From positions 310,001-374,000 of the forward strand of contig JADJBS010000001.1 of the NCBI GenBank assembly GCA_016703665.1: a stretch of DNA of 64,000 nt, in the 5' to 3' direction. The translations under genes were made by a program, and so were the position numbers. This document shows positions 46,435-55,120 of this stretch, in pieces. Below the pieces are notes generated by a model. That model was not told the DNA's origin, did no database searches, and saw nothing but the letters and a program-made list of their open reading frames with translations. The stretch comes from Candidatus Defluviibacillus avedoerensis (GTDB taxonomy: Bacteria; Pseudomonadota; Gammaproteobacteria; Burkholderiales; Burkholderiaceae_C). Numbering within the stretch: position 1 is the stretch's first letter; the number at the start of each line of letters is the position of its first letter.

Positions 46435-46499
46435 TGTCTATCCCAGCGATACGGCCCACTTGGCCGCAGCCTGAGTGTGCGGATCAGCTAGGCTGGGCG

Positions 46500-46517
46500 C
46501 ATTAACGCTTGTTAATG
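46500..46517. promoter_or_regulatory. palindrome upstream of soxC
   Basis: CATTAAC-GCTT-GTTAATG is a perfect 7-bp inverted repeat, 66 bp before the soxC start and 39 bp past the AraC-family gene stop. It lacks a T tract on the minus strand, so an operator is more likely than a terminator. Confidence 0.4.
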
Positions 46518-46555
46518 GATTGGCCTTTTTGTGGTGGGCTGCGGCTAGGGCAGCA

Positions 46556-47473
46556 TCACAGCGGCGCGACGGGCAGGCACAGCTCGCATTCAAACGTGCC
46601 CGATTTGGCGTCGTATCCAGCGGTCACCGGGTAATGCTCGAACAAGGGGCGGGCATCCAACTGCTTGCCGCTGGCAGGCAGCCAGTGGGTAAACAACTGC
46701 GCCCAGGCTTCGACCAATTGCGTTACGGTGCCGTTGAAAGCCAGCACAGCGTATGGGCCACCGGGCAACTCGGTGCAGATGGCGTCGCCCGTGGCCTTGA
46801 AGCCAGCGGGCACTTCCACACAGGCGTCGTAGCGGCACTTATCCGGCGCGGTGACCGCTGGGTCGTCCAGGCTGATGCCATAGCGTGCGCGGCCAAGCAA
46901 TTGGTTTTGCACCATCCAGGGGTAAACGGTTTCTTTCCAGTATTGATTCAAGCCTGGCCCATAGGCACCGGTGCGGCGCAGGTAGGCGACGTTAACGGGG
47001 GGGAGTTGGCGAATTTCGACTTTCATAGCGCGTTGTAAATCAAAGGGTTGAACACGGAGAGGATATTCGCCGGGTTCAGCCTCGCGCATCTGACCCAAAT
47101 TGCTGTTCACCTGACCAGGATTGCTTTTTGCATTTGTTCGCCAAGCACTGGGGCTCATGCCAAAGCGCGCCTTGAACGCGCGGGTAAAAGCTTCACCCGA
47201 TCCAAACCCGACGCCCAGCGCAACATTCAAAACAGAAAACTGAGGGTGCACGACCAGACGCGTCGCCGCCACCTCCACCCGCCTCCTGCGCAAATAGTCG
47301 CCCAAAGTCTCGCTGCACAAAGCCACAAACACCCGGTGAAAATGAAAGCGAGAAAAGTGCGCCACATCGGCCAACACCTCCAGGCTCAAGTCTTCTTCCA
47401 GATGCTGGTCGATGTAAGCCAGCACCCGGTGAATGCGGCGCTGGTATTCGGCTTGGCTGTCTTGCGGTCTCAT
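46556..47473 (-). CDS. AraC-family regulator with GyrI-like C-terminal domain
   Basis: A 305-residue protein with the AraC DNA-binding domain at the N-terminus (DVAHFSRFHFHRVFVALCSETLGDYL; VALGVGFGSGEAFTRAFK) and a GyrI-like small-molecule-binding domain from about residue 130 (VEIRQLPPVNVAYLRRTGAYG), the order seen in Rob/SbmC-type regulators. Ligands of this class are often cationic or hydrophobic drugs. It lies between soxC and the alpha/beta hydrolase, all leftward, but with separate spacing. Confidence 0.9.
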   Translation of the reverse strand: MRPQDSQAEYQRRIHRVLAYIDQHLEEDLSLEVLADVAHFSRFHFHRVFVALCSETLGDYLRRRRVEVAATRLVVHPQFSVLNVALGVGFGSGEAFTRAFKARFGMSPSAWRTNAKSNPGQVNSNLGQMREAEPGEYPLRVQPFDLQRAMKVEIRQLPPVNVAYLRRTGAYGPGLNQYWKETVYPWMVQNQLLGRARYGISLDDPAVTAPDKCRYDACVEVPAGFKATGDAICTELPGGPYAVLAFNGTVTQLVEAWAQLFTHWLPASGKQLDARPLFEHYPVTAGYDAKSGTFECELCLPVAPL

Positions 47474-47492
47474 GACCGAAAGCTTAGCGGAC

Positions 47493-48554
47493 TTACCTCA
47501 CAAACCCCTGCCCCGCCAACCACTTCTGTATCACCGCAGCCACCTCCAGGTTGTTCTTGTCCATCATCACCATGTGGCTGTTGCCTTTAATTCCAATGGC
47601 GGGCAGGTCGATCACTTCGGGCTTGCCGCCTGCTGCGCGGATGGCTTCGTGGAACTTCAGGTTGTTGGCTTTGATGGTGGGCCAGCGGGCGTCTTGCGCG
47701 ATGAAGTCGCCGTAGATGCTGACGTTGGGAATGTCTTTGAGCGCAGCGGCTTTGGCGGCATCACCCGTGCCAGCGGGCTCCACCAGCACCAGGGCTTTGA
47801 CCTTGTCGGGGCGAGCTTGGGCGACCTTGTAGGCGAAGGGGCCGCCTTGGCTGTGTGCGAGCACGATGCAGGGGCAGACCTTGTCGACCAGTTCGGTATA
47901 GGCCGCGATGATGGGCGCGTCGGTGCTGGTCCAGCGCGGCACGCCTTGCTTCATGAAGTTGTCGTAGCCCTCTGTCGGGAACTGGCTGCCCGGCAGCAGC
48001 TTCATCTTGGCGGGGTCTTTGTTGTAGCTGCCGGGGCCAGCGCCGATGCGGAAGCGCTCAAACGGGTTCTCTTTGGTCAAGAAGACTGGGTCTGTCGTGA
48101 ACACATCGGGGTACATGGCCCAGCCTGATCGGCCACGCTCGACCGCATCGCTGTTGTAGACCGTCCAGCCTTGCTTGATGAAGTAATTGAGCCAACCTTC
48201 GCGGCCATCGGGCGTGGTCTCGTAGGTCACGCCTGAGAGGCCGCCGCCGTGCCACATCAGCAGCGGCAACTTGCCTTTTTCGTGCGCAGGCACAAAGTAC
48301 TGCACATACATTTGCTCGACTTGGTAAACGCCGTTGGGGTCGATCTTGACGGGCACGCCGCCTTGCGTCATGGTCACCATCTTGGTGGGCTTGCCACTCA
48401 AGGTGACTTCGCGCCCGCCAATGTGGAATGAACCCATGGTTTTAAGCCCAATATGGTCATTGTGGCTTGTGCGATGGGCGCATCCTGCTACAAAAGCAGT
48501 AGCAATTGTGGCCAGGCCAAGGCTCAGATAGCGCTGGAGTCGGTGGGTCATCAT
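47493..48554 (-). CDS. alpha/beta hydrolase lipoprotein
   Basis: A 353-residue hydrolase. A lipobox (TAFVAGCAHRT) suggests anchoring to a membrane after export. The fold shows LPLLMWHGGGLSGVTYETTP (oxyanion region), the nucleophile elbow LAHSQGGPFAYKVA, and a late histidine in KGNSHMVMMDKNN. It resembles predicted esterases of unknown substrate common in Comamonadaceae. It is 36 bp downstream of the PrpF-Bug fusion gene and may be transcribed with it. Confidence 0.85.
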   Translation of the reverse strand: MMTHRLQRYLSLGLATIATAFVAGCAHRTSHNDHIGLKTMGSFHIGGREVTLSGKPTKMVTMTQGGVPVKIDPNGVYQVEQMYVQYFVPAHEKGKLPLLMWHGGGLSGVTYETTPDGREGWLNYFIKQGWTVYNSDAVERGRSGWAMYPDVFTTDPVFLTKENPFERFRIGAGPGSYNKDPAKMKLLPGSQFPTEGYDNFMKQGVPRWTSTDAPIIAAYTELVDKVCPCIVLAHSQGGPFAYKVAQARPDKVKALVLVEPAGTGDAAKAAALKDIPNVSIYGDFIAQDARWPTIKANNLKFHEAIRAAGGKPEVIDLPAIGIKGNSHMVMMDKNNLEVAAVIQKWLAGQGFVR

Positions 48555-48590
48555 GTCTCTTTCGTTCTATCAAGTGGGACGGACAAGGCC

Positions 48591-50615
48591 TTAATCGCTG
48601 GCCGCAGCTTCCACGCGCCAGCCCGCCAGGGAGACCACATCTTGCCAACGTTTTTGCTCCATGACCAGCAAGTCGCGCAGCCCCGCGGGCGTGCTGGTTT
48701 GAACTTGGGCGCCATCGGTCAGCATGCGTTCGTGGATCTCGGGGTCGTTCAGCACTTGGTTCAAGGCGGTGTTGATCTGCTGCACCACGGTGGCTGGCGT
48801 GTGGGCTGGGGCAAACAGGGCGTACCACTGGGTCAGTTCTACCCCCGTCACGCCCGCCTGTGCCAGGGTGGGCAGATCGGGCCAGGACGCCAGGCGATCA
48901 GCGCCCGCGACGGCCAGCGCCTTGAGCTTGCCGCTGCGCAGGTACGGCAGGGCGGTGAACAGGCTGGGGAACATCACCTGGGTCTGGCCGCGTGCGGTGG
49001 ACATGATGGCGGGTGCTGCGCCGGGATGCGACTCGCCTGCCAGTACAACACCGGTTTCGCGCTTGAAGAGTTCCGCCGCAAAGTGGGGCACGGTGCCGTC
49101 ACCCGCCGAGGCATAGCTCAGCCGACCAGGTGTTTCGCGCAGCAAGGTGATCAGTTCCGCCACACTGTCCACGGGCAGATCGGCGTTGACCACCAGCAAG
49201 GTGGGCGAATAGCCAATCAGGCCGACGGGCGCAAAGTCTGCCAGCGGGTCATAGGCCAGTTTTTGCAGCGCAGGGTTGATGCCATGGGTGGCGATGTAGC
49301 CAAACATCAGGGTATGCCCATCAGGTGCCGCAGCCGCCACGTATTCGGCGGCCACACTGCCGTTGGCGCCCGCCCGGTTGTCCACGGTGACGGCTTGCCC
49401 CAGCAGCGGGCCCAGCTTGCGGGTCAAGGTGCGTGCCATGGTGTCGTTGCCGCCCCCTGCGCTGGTGGGCACGATGATGTGAAGTTCGCGGCTCGGGAAG
49501 TTGCTGCCCAGATTGGCCTTGGGCACCGGGGTGTGCCGGGGGAACACATAGCCTGGTAAATGGAGCTCCCCTTGCATGATCTTGCGGGCCGTGCGCACCA
49601 GTGCCGCACGCTCGACCGTGGCGTCTTGCCCGGTGCCTTGCAGTTCGACCTCGATGTCGATCTGCCCGGCCGGGTGCAACACCACCAAGGGGTGTTTGCC
49701 GGGGGCGCGCTCGATGCCGCTGGCCACCGTGCCAGGCAGGGCGAAGGCCGTGGCCACGCCAATCGCGCCCGTCACGGCGTGCGACGCATGGCAGCGCTTG
49801 GGCGTGAAGTAGCGTGATGTGACGCTGTTGGGGTGGTTGCCCGCGCTCACGATGACGGGCTTGGGCACCACGCTGTCGGAGACATCGCCCAGGCCCATGC
49901 GCAGCCCTGCCTCGCGCCTGAGCCGCTCCAGACGTTCCAGCAGGGCAGCATTGGCGTCCAGTTCCGCTGGGCGCTCGCGGCCTGTTAGCCCCAAGTCGCT
50001 CGCGCGCAAGATCATGAGTGGCATGGCCGCGTCGATGCAGGTCAGCGGCACACCTTCGATGGTGTCCATGCGCTGCCCTGTGGGAAACAGCTTTCCGGTG
50101 ACTGCGCCCCAGGCATCCAGAAAGTTCAGCAGGATAGGAGCGGCGGTGCCGGCCACGCCGTCGATGCGGGCGTCGCCTTCATAGGTGAGCTTGCCGCCTG
50201 GCGTGCACACGGTGGCATCGATCTTGGCCCCGGTGTTGACGTTGTAGATGCGCACCGTGGTGCTGCCGTTTTGCGCGGCAATCAAGCCCTGCTCGATGGC
50301 AAAGGGGGCCACACCTGAGAGCATGTTGCCGCAGTTTGGGCGGGTATCGACCGATTGGTGCCCCACGCCCACCTGGGCGAACAGGTAGTCCAGGTCACAG
50401 TCTGGCTGACTGGAGCGCGACACAATCGCCACCTTGCTGTTCAAGGTGCTGCCGCCGCCCAGGCCGTCAAGCTGCAAGGGGTCAGACGCCCCAATGGCAC
50501 CAATCAGCGCCTGGTCTCGAGCCTCGTCACCCTGGGGCAGCCATTCGCGCAGAAAGAAAGGCCCGCGCGAGGTGCCCGCGCGCATCAGCACGCAGGGAAT
50601 ATTGCGTTGGATCAT
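48591..50615 (-). CDS. in-frame fusion of PrpF-type isomerase and Bug-type receptor
   Basis: A 674-residue frame from ATG 50615 (a TTG four codons upstream is possible). Residues to about 370 are a PrpF/aconitate-isomerase family protein (IPCVLMRAGTSRGPFF; LDGLGGGSTLNSKVAIV; RPNCGNMLSGVAPFA with the catalytic Cys). From about residue 373 it continues directly into a Bug solute-binding protein (FPSRELHIIVPTSAGGGNDT) without signal peptide or stop. PrpF enzymes are cytoplasmic; Bug proteins work in the periplasm, so the fused receptor cannot be exported normally. It is paralogous to the intact receptor just upstream. Likely a deletion or indel joined two genes. Confidence 0.82.
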   Translation of the reverse strand: MIQRNIPCVLMRAGTSRGPFFLREWLPQGDEARDQALIGAIGASDPLQLDGLGGGSTLNSKVAIVSRSSQPDCDLDYLFAQVGVGHQSVDTRPNCGNMLSGVAPFAIEQGLIAAQNGSTTVRIYNVNTGAKIDATVCTPGGKLTYEGDARIDGVAGTAAPILLNFLDAWGAVTGKLFPTGQRMDTIEGVPLTCIDAAMPLMILRASDLGLTGRERPAELDANAALLERLERLRREAGLRMGLGDVSDSVVPKPVIVSAGNHPNSVTSRYFTPKRCHASHAVTGAIGVATAFALPGTVASGIERAPGKHPLVVLHPAGQIDIEVELQGTGQDATVERAALVRTARKIMQGELHLPGYVFPRHTPVPKANLGSNFPSRELHIIVPTSAGGGNDTMARTLTRKLGPLLGQAVTVDNRAGANGSVAAEYVAAAAPDGHTLMFGYIATHGINPALQKLAYDPLADFAPVGLIGYSPTLLVVNADLPVDSVAELITLLRETPGRLSYASAGDGTVPHFAAELFKRETGVVLAGESHPGAAPAIMSTARGQTQVMFPSLFTALPYLRSGKLKALAVAGADRLASWPDLPTLAQAGVTGVELTQWYALFAPAHTPATVVQQINTALNQVLNDPEIHERMLTDGAQVQTSTPAGLRDLLVMEQKRWQDVVSLAGWRVEAAASD

Positions 50616-50623
50616 GTTGCGGA

Positions 50624-51577
50624 TCAATCAGCCTGCAGCTTGGCTTGCTGAACAACGCCCTTCCATTTGGCCAAGTCTTTCTTGACCATGTCGGCCAGTT
50701 GCTCGGGTGTGCTGCTTTCCACATCTGCACCATGGCCTTCGAGCTTTTTGATGATCTCTGGGTCGGCCAGCACCTTGTTGAGTGCGGTGTTGAGCTTCAC
50801 GACGATATCTTTGGGTGTTTTGGCAGGTGCAAACAGGGCGTACCACTGGTCCACCTCGACACCCTCAAAACCGGCCTCTTTGAGTGTTGGCACATCGGGC
50901 AGCAAGGCAGAGCGCTTGGCGCCAGCCACCGCCAGGCCGCGAAGCTTGCCAGACTTCACATAGGGCAAAGCCGTGAAGAGACTTGGGAACATCAGCTGCG
51001 TCTGGCCACCGATGGTGTCGGTGATGGCCGGGGCCGAGCCTTTGTAGGGCACATGCAGCGGGTTGGTCTTGCTGGCAATCTTGAACAGTTCTGCTGTGAA
51101 GTGCGGCGCGGTGCCATTGCCTGCCGAGGCAAAGCTGAAGTTGTTGGGGCTGGCCTTCATCAGTGCCACCAATTCCTTGACATCCTTGGCCTTGACACTG
51201 GGGGTGATCACCATCAAGGTGGGGGAATAGCCCACCAGGCCCACGGGCTCAAAACCGCTCACCGGGTCATAGCGCAGCTTTTGCAGGGCGGGGTTCATGG
51301 CGTGCGTTGCGACGTAGCCAAACATCAAGATGTTGCCATCTGGTGCGGCGCGGGTGACATATTCGGCCGCCAGGGCACCATTGGCACCCGCCTTGTTTTC
51401 AACGACCACCGATCTGCCCAGCAAGACCCCCAGCTTTTGCCCGACGGTGCGTGCCATCGCGTCATTTCCACCACCGGCGGCAGTGGGCACCACGATAGTG
51501 AGGGGTTTTTCATCAGCGGCCCAGATCGGGGTCGCCAGGGTCAGGGCAATCGTGCAGGCGCTCAGCAATTTCAACAT
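50624..51577 (-). CDS. Bug-type tripartite tricarboxylate transporter receptor
   Basis: A 317-residue periplasmic binding protein: signal peptide (MLKLLSACTIALTLATPIWA), then LTIVVPTAAGGGNDAMAR, PDGNILMFGYVATHAM and QLMFPSLFTALPYVKSGKL. Receptors of this family bind carboxylates through main-chain contacts and feed TctAB importers. No TctA/TctB genes are in the window. It heads the receptor-PrpF transcript and is preceded by a porin terminator and a LysR-type operator-like site, implying its own promoter. Its stop overlaps the start region of the PrpF gene. Confidence 0.92.
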   Translation of the reverse strand: MLKLLSACTIALTLATPIWAADEKPLTIVVPTAAGGGNDAMARTVGQKLGVLLGRSVVVENKAGANGALAAEYVTRAAPDGNILMFGYVATHAMNPALQKLRYDPVSGFEPVGLVGYSPTLMVITPSVKAKDVKELVALMKASPNNFSFASAGNGTAPHFTAELFKIASKTNPLHVPYKGSAPAITDTIGGQTQLMFPSLFTALPYVKSGKLRGLAVAGAKRSALLPDVPTLKEAGFEGVEVDQWYALFAPAKTPKDIVVKLNTALNKVLADPEIIKKLEGHGADVESSTPEQLADMVKKDLAKWKGVVQQAKLQAD

Positions 51578-51682
51578 ACGGTCTCCAGGGTGGACAGGGG
51601 TTCAAGAAAAAGTGCAGCACTGGCGCGTGAATGTGCTTTGCTGCGGATACCTGAATTGTTGAAATCTGGCGTTATTTTGTAA

Positions 51683-51723
51683 ATTGCATCTTTTATATTG
51701 ATTGATGCATTTGAAGCAATAAT
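51683..51723. promoter_or_regulatory. operator-like site B, upstream of the receptor gene
   Basis: ATTGATGC-N7-GCAATAAT (51701-51723), preceded by ATTGCATC at 51683. The stretch 51683-51710 matches 57250-57277 at 23 of 28 positions. The site is 106-146 bp before the receptor start, a usual distance for LysR activation, and close to an A/T-rich promoter region. Confidence 0.65.
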
Positions 51724-51728
51724 CAGAT

Positions 51729-51769
51729 AAAAAAACCGTCAAGACACCCTTTCAAGGATGCCCTGACGG
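51729..51769 (-). terminator. rho-independent terminator after porin
   Basis: On the minus strand CCGTCA pairs with TGACGG, extended by GGCATCCTT against AAGGGTGTC (with G-U pairs), followed by TTTTTTT. It ends the lyase-porin transcript 24 bp past the porin stop. Confidence 0.88.
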
Positions 51770-51792
51770 CGAGGAGGCTCGCGTCGCCGAAC

Positions 51793-52869
51793 TTAGAAAG
51801 TGTGCTTGACCCCCAAGGACAAGCCAGTGCCAGTGCCCTTGGTGCCTGCTGCGTTGTAACCCGCTTTCCACTGGGTGGAGTCTGCTTCCAGGTACACCAG
51901 ACTGCGCTTGGACAGCTTGTATTCTGCGAAGGCAATGGTGCGGTTAAAGCCGTCATCGTTGCTGCCAGTGCGTGAGCGCGTGACACGGTAATGTGTCAAT
52001 ACCAGGTCCAGGTTGGCTGAGACGGGCAATGTACCGCCCAGGCCCAAAGTCTTGTTGCGCGTTTTGGCGGTGGCCGTGGTGTTGGCTTCGCTGTTGCCAT
52101 ACGTTATGGCCAGACGCCCGTTACCCACTTTGGCTGCAACGCCACCCACGTAGGCCTTTAGATCCAGCTCAGCCACGGTCTTGAAGCGCTGGTAGCCCAA
52201 GGTCGCGGTCACAGGGCCGCTCGCATAGCCCAGGCCCACACCCGATGACGACAGCTTGGCGCTGTTGCCAGACTGTTCACCCAGCGCGTGCATGGCGCGC
52301 ACGCTGACACCACTGAAAGTGCCTGTGTATTTGAGCGAATTGTCCAGACGGTAGGCACCGGTGGTGATGCCTGCGGGGCCGTATTCCTGGGCCAGACCGT
52401 GCGAGCTCAGGGCGGCGATGCCAATGTTGGGGTTGAAGCTGGCAAATCGGCTGCTCAATGGGTCCACCGGACCGACCGCATCGGCCAGCAAGGTGGTTTG
52501 GCGCCCCAGGGTGATCAGGCCCCAGCCTGCACCAACGCCAACGATAGACGCACGGTCGAAGAACTTGGTCGTGTTGGCGGGTGCGCCCGTGTCCACGTTG
52601 ATGCCGGACTCCAGGTTGAACATGGCATAAAGACCACCGCCCAGGTCTTCGCGCCCGCGGTAGCCCAGGCGACTGGTGGTGTTGATGCCACTGTTCACGG
52701 CATTGGTATTGCCAGCTGATGGGGCTGAAGCCGCCGTCAGGCCGTTGGCTGTGCGAAAGCCCGCATCGGCAATGCCATAAATCGTGACCGAGCTTTGGGC
52801 TTGGGCAGTGGTGCCCAGCGCTGCTAAGGCTGCAGCAAACGCTAGCTGGGAAAGAGTGGGTTGTTTCAT
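51793..52869 (-). CDS. Gram-negative general porin
   Basis: A 358-residue outer-membrane barrel. The signal peptide MKQPTLSQLAFAAALAALGT is followed by SSVTIYGIADAGF, the standard beta-proteobacterial porin start; RLGYRGREDLGGGLYAMFNL is the second signature and the chain ends in phenylalanine (GVKHTF). GGAGA lies nine bases before ATG 52869. The upstream lyase frame runs into it without a stop, but the porin has its own start and ribosome site, so normal export is likely. Its placement suggests a role in carboxylate entry. Confidence 0.9.
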   Translation of the reverse strand: MKQPTLSQLAFAAALAALGTTAQAQSSVTIYGIADAGFRTANGLTAASAPSAGNTNAVNSGINTTSRLGYRGREDLGGGLYAMFNLESGINVDTGAPANTTKFFDRASIVGVGAGWGLITLGRQTTLLADAVGPVDPLSSRFASFNPNIGIAALSSHGLAQEYGPAGITTGAYRLDNSLKYTGTFSGVSVRAMHALGEQSGNSAKLSSSGVGLGYASGPVTATLGYQRFKTVAELDLKAYVGGVAAKVGNGRLAITYGNSEANTTATAKTRNKTLGLGGTLPVSANLDLVLTHYRVTRSRTGSNDDGFNRTIAFAEYKLSKRSLVYLEADSTQWKAGYNAAGTKGTGTGLSLGVKHTF

Positions 52870-52919
52870 GGGTGTTGTCTCCGGAGTTGAAACGGTTTGA
52901 GGATGGGAAATTGAGATCT

Positions 52920-54267
52920 TTACTTTTTGCGCGCTCAGGACCCGGTCCACCATGACCCCGGCTTGGCCGAGGTTGTTGGCAGGGTCACACATGGCTTCGA
53001 GCTGTTGGCGGTTGACGTGTTTGTTCACCTCTGGATGAGCTTCCAGGATGTCAATCAGGGGGCGGGCCTCCTTGATCGCCTGGCGGCACAGGTCGTACAC
53101 CAGGTCGTGCGCGTATTCGCGCCCCAGATAGCGGCCCAGGCCCATCATCACGGCCTCTGACATCACCAGTCCGTGGGTGAGGTCAATGTTGGCGCGCATG
53201 CGATCAGCGTCGACTTCCAGCCCGGTCAAAATGAACTTGGTCTGCTTGAGGGCACCCGAGATCAGGCAAAAGATTTCTGGCAGCGCAATCCACTCGATCT
53301 CCCAAGGGCCAGTGGAGCGTTCATGGTCGGCCACCATGGCGTCCATCAGAGCAGCGGCGTGCTGGCGCGCAACCGACACATTGGCGTGGATGTACAGGCA
53401 CGAGATGGGGTTGCGCTTTTGCGGCATGGTGGACGACGAGCCGCGGCCAGGCGCATAGGGCTCGAACACTTCGGCCACCTCGGTCTGCATCATCAGCTTG
53501 ACGTCCATCGCGATCTTGCCGAGCGAGCCGCCCACCAATCCCAGGAAGGCGCCGACCTCAGCAAGCGTATCGCGCACCGTGTGCCAGGAAATCGGGGGCT
53601 GCGCCAGGCCCAGCTCTTTCATCAAGGCGGCCTGGGTTTCCATGGCGCCTTTTTCCAGGGACGACAGCGTGCCTGATGCGCCGCCAAATTCGCCCATCAG
53701 CACGCGTGGCTTGAGTTGGTCCAGGCGCTCGCGGTGGCGCTCGATGCCAGCGAGAATGCTGGCCATCTTGTAGCCAAAGGTGATGGGCGTGGCCTGTTGC
53801 AGGTTAGACCGCCCGATGATGGGCGTATCGCGGTACTTGGCGGCGAGGGCGGCCAGTGCCTCTGAGAGGTCTTTCAGGTCTTGCTCCACCAGCGCCAGGC
53901 CTTCACGCATTTGCAGCACGGCAGCGGTGTCGGTGATGTCCTGCGTGGTGGCGCCCCAGTGACAGTATTCACCCAGGCGGTCACGGGTGAGCGCGTTGAT
54001 CTGATTGACAACGGCGATGATGGGGTAACCAATCTGCTCGGTCTTCGCCTTAAGCTTGACCCAGTCGATCTTGCCCAGATCGCAACTCTTGACGATTTCG
54101 TCCGCAGCTTCTTGCGGGATGATGCCCAACTGGCCCTGGACCTTGGCCAGAGCGCGTTCGATGTCCAGGTATTTGGCGGTGCGGTTTTCGTCCGACCACA
54201 CTTCGCGCATGCGGGCGTCGCTGAACATGTCGCCAAAAATGCGGGAGTCAATGATGGTGGCTGCCAT
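52920..54267 (-). CDS. class II fumarase/aspartase-superfamily lyase (adenylosuccinate lyase/PcaB-like)
   Basis: About 448 residues. Conserved segments: YCHWGATTQDITDTA, ATPITFGYKMAS, and the mobile signature loop GRGSSSTMPQKRNPISC. The superfamily releases fumarate or a similar product by anti-elimination; the sequence looks closer to the CMLE/iminodisuccinate-lyase group than to purine PurB, but the substrate is open. As written there is no stop: the frame continues through the spacer into the porin. One A fewer in the AAAAA run at 52924-52928 would give AQK and stop at 52920, so the 824-residue fused frame is likely an indel product. Confidence 0.8.
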
Positions 54268-54304
54268 GGGGTTCCTTCAAAAAGTGTGTTGGGTGTCTGG
54301 CCTG

Positions 54305-55120
54305 TTATCGCGCGGCATCGACGATGCGCTGGGCACGCAGGAAAACGGGTTTGTCCACCATTTTTCCATCGACTGAGATCGAGCCCGTTCCTGCGCCGCC
54401 GTGCCAGGCGTCCAGCACGCGTTGCGCCCAGGCTAGCGACTCGGCGCTGGGCTGCAAGGCGGTGTGAACTGCCGCCACCTGGCTGGGGTGAATGCACATC
54501 TTGGCGCCAAAGCCCAGCGCGCGCGCGTGCAACATGTCGTGGCGAACACGTTCGGGGTCGATGGCGGGAGTGACGCCTGCAATTGGGGCATCAATATTGG
54601 CATTTCGGCACGCCAATACGATAGTTGTTGCTGCAAAATCAGTAGCAAAACCGTCCCCTGGCAGGTCCAGGTCAAGCTGGTAGTCCAGCGCGCCAAAGGC
54701 CAGGCGTTCCACACCGGGTGTTCCGGCCAGGTCGTGCACGGCCACCAGGCCCTTGGCGGATTCAATCAAGGGCAGCAGGGCGCAGGCTGCGCCGAAGGCT
54801 TGGCGCACACGGGCCAGTTGAAGCACAGATTCGCTCTTGGGCAGCATGACAGCGGTCAGGCCCAAGGGGCTCAGCGCGGCCAGATCGTCCTCAAACCAAG
54901 GGCTTTGTGCGTCGTTGATGCGGACCAGCACGCGTGGGCGCTGGGCATCCTGCAGCGCGGCGATCCATTGGCATATGTTGGTGCGGGCGCTGGGTTTGTC
55001 TGCCGGGGCCACGGCGTCTTCCAGGTCCAGGATGACGCGGTCTGCGCCTGCGGCGAGGGCCTTGTCGAACCGCTCGGTACGGTTGCCCGGCACAAACAGG
55101 TAGCTCAGCGCGGCGCTCAT
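54305..55120 (-). CDS. CitE/HpcH-family CoA ester lyase
   Basis: A 271-residue TIM-barrel lyase. ATG 55120 overlaps the CoA-transferase stop (ATGA) and gives the family start MSAALSYLFVPGNRTERFDK; VILDLEDAVAPADK has the metal-binding Asp/Glu, and LVRINDAQSPWFEDDL and LLPLIESAKGLVAVHDLA follow. CitE-like enzymes cleave malyl-CoA or citramalyl-CoA to acetyl-CoA and a keto acid. With the coupled CoA-transferase and a MaoC-type hydratase this fits an itaconate/mesaconate/citramalate route (inference). Confidence 0.9.
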   Translation of the reverse strand: MSAALSYLFVPGNRTERFDKALAAGADRVILDLEDAVAPADKPSARTNICQWIAALQDAQRPRVLVRINDAQSPWFEDDLAALSPLGLTAVMLPKSESVLQLARVRQAFGAACALLPLIESAKGLVAVHDLAGTPGVERLAFGALDYQLDLDLPGDGFATDFAATTIVLACRNANIDAPIAGVTPAIDPERVRHDMLHARALGFGAKMCIHPSQVAAVHTALQPSAESLAWAQRVLDAWHGGAGTGSISVDGKMVDKPVFLRAQRIVDAAR

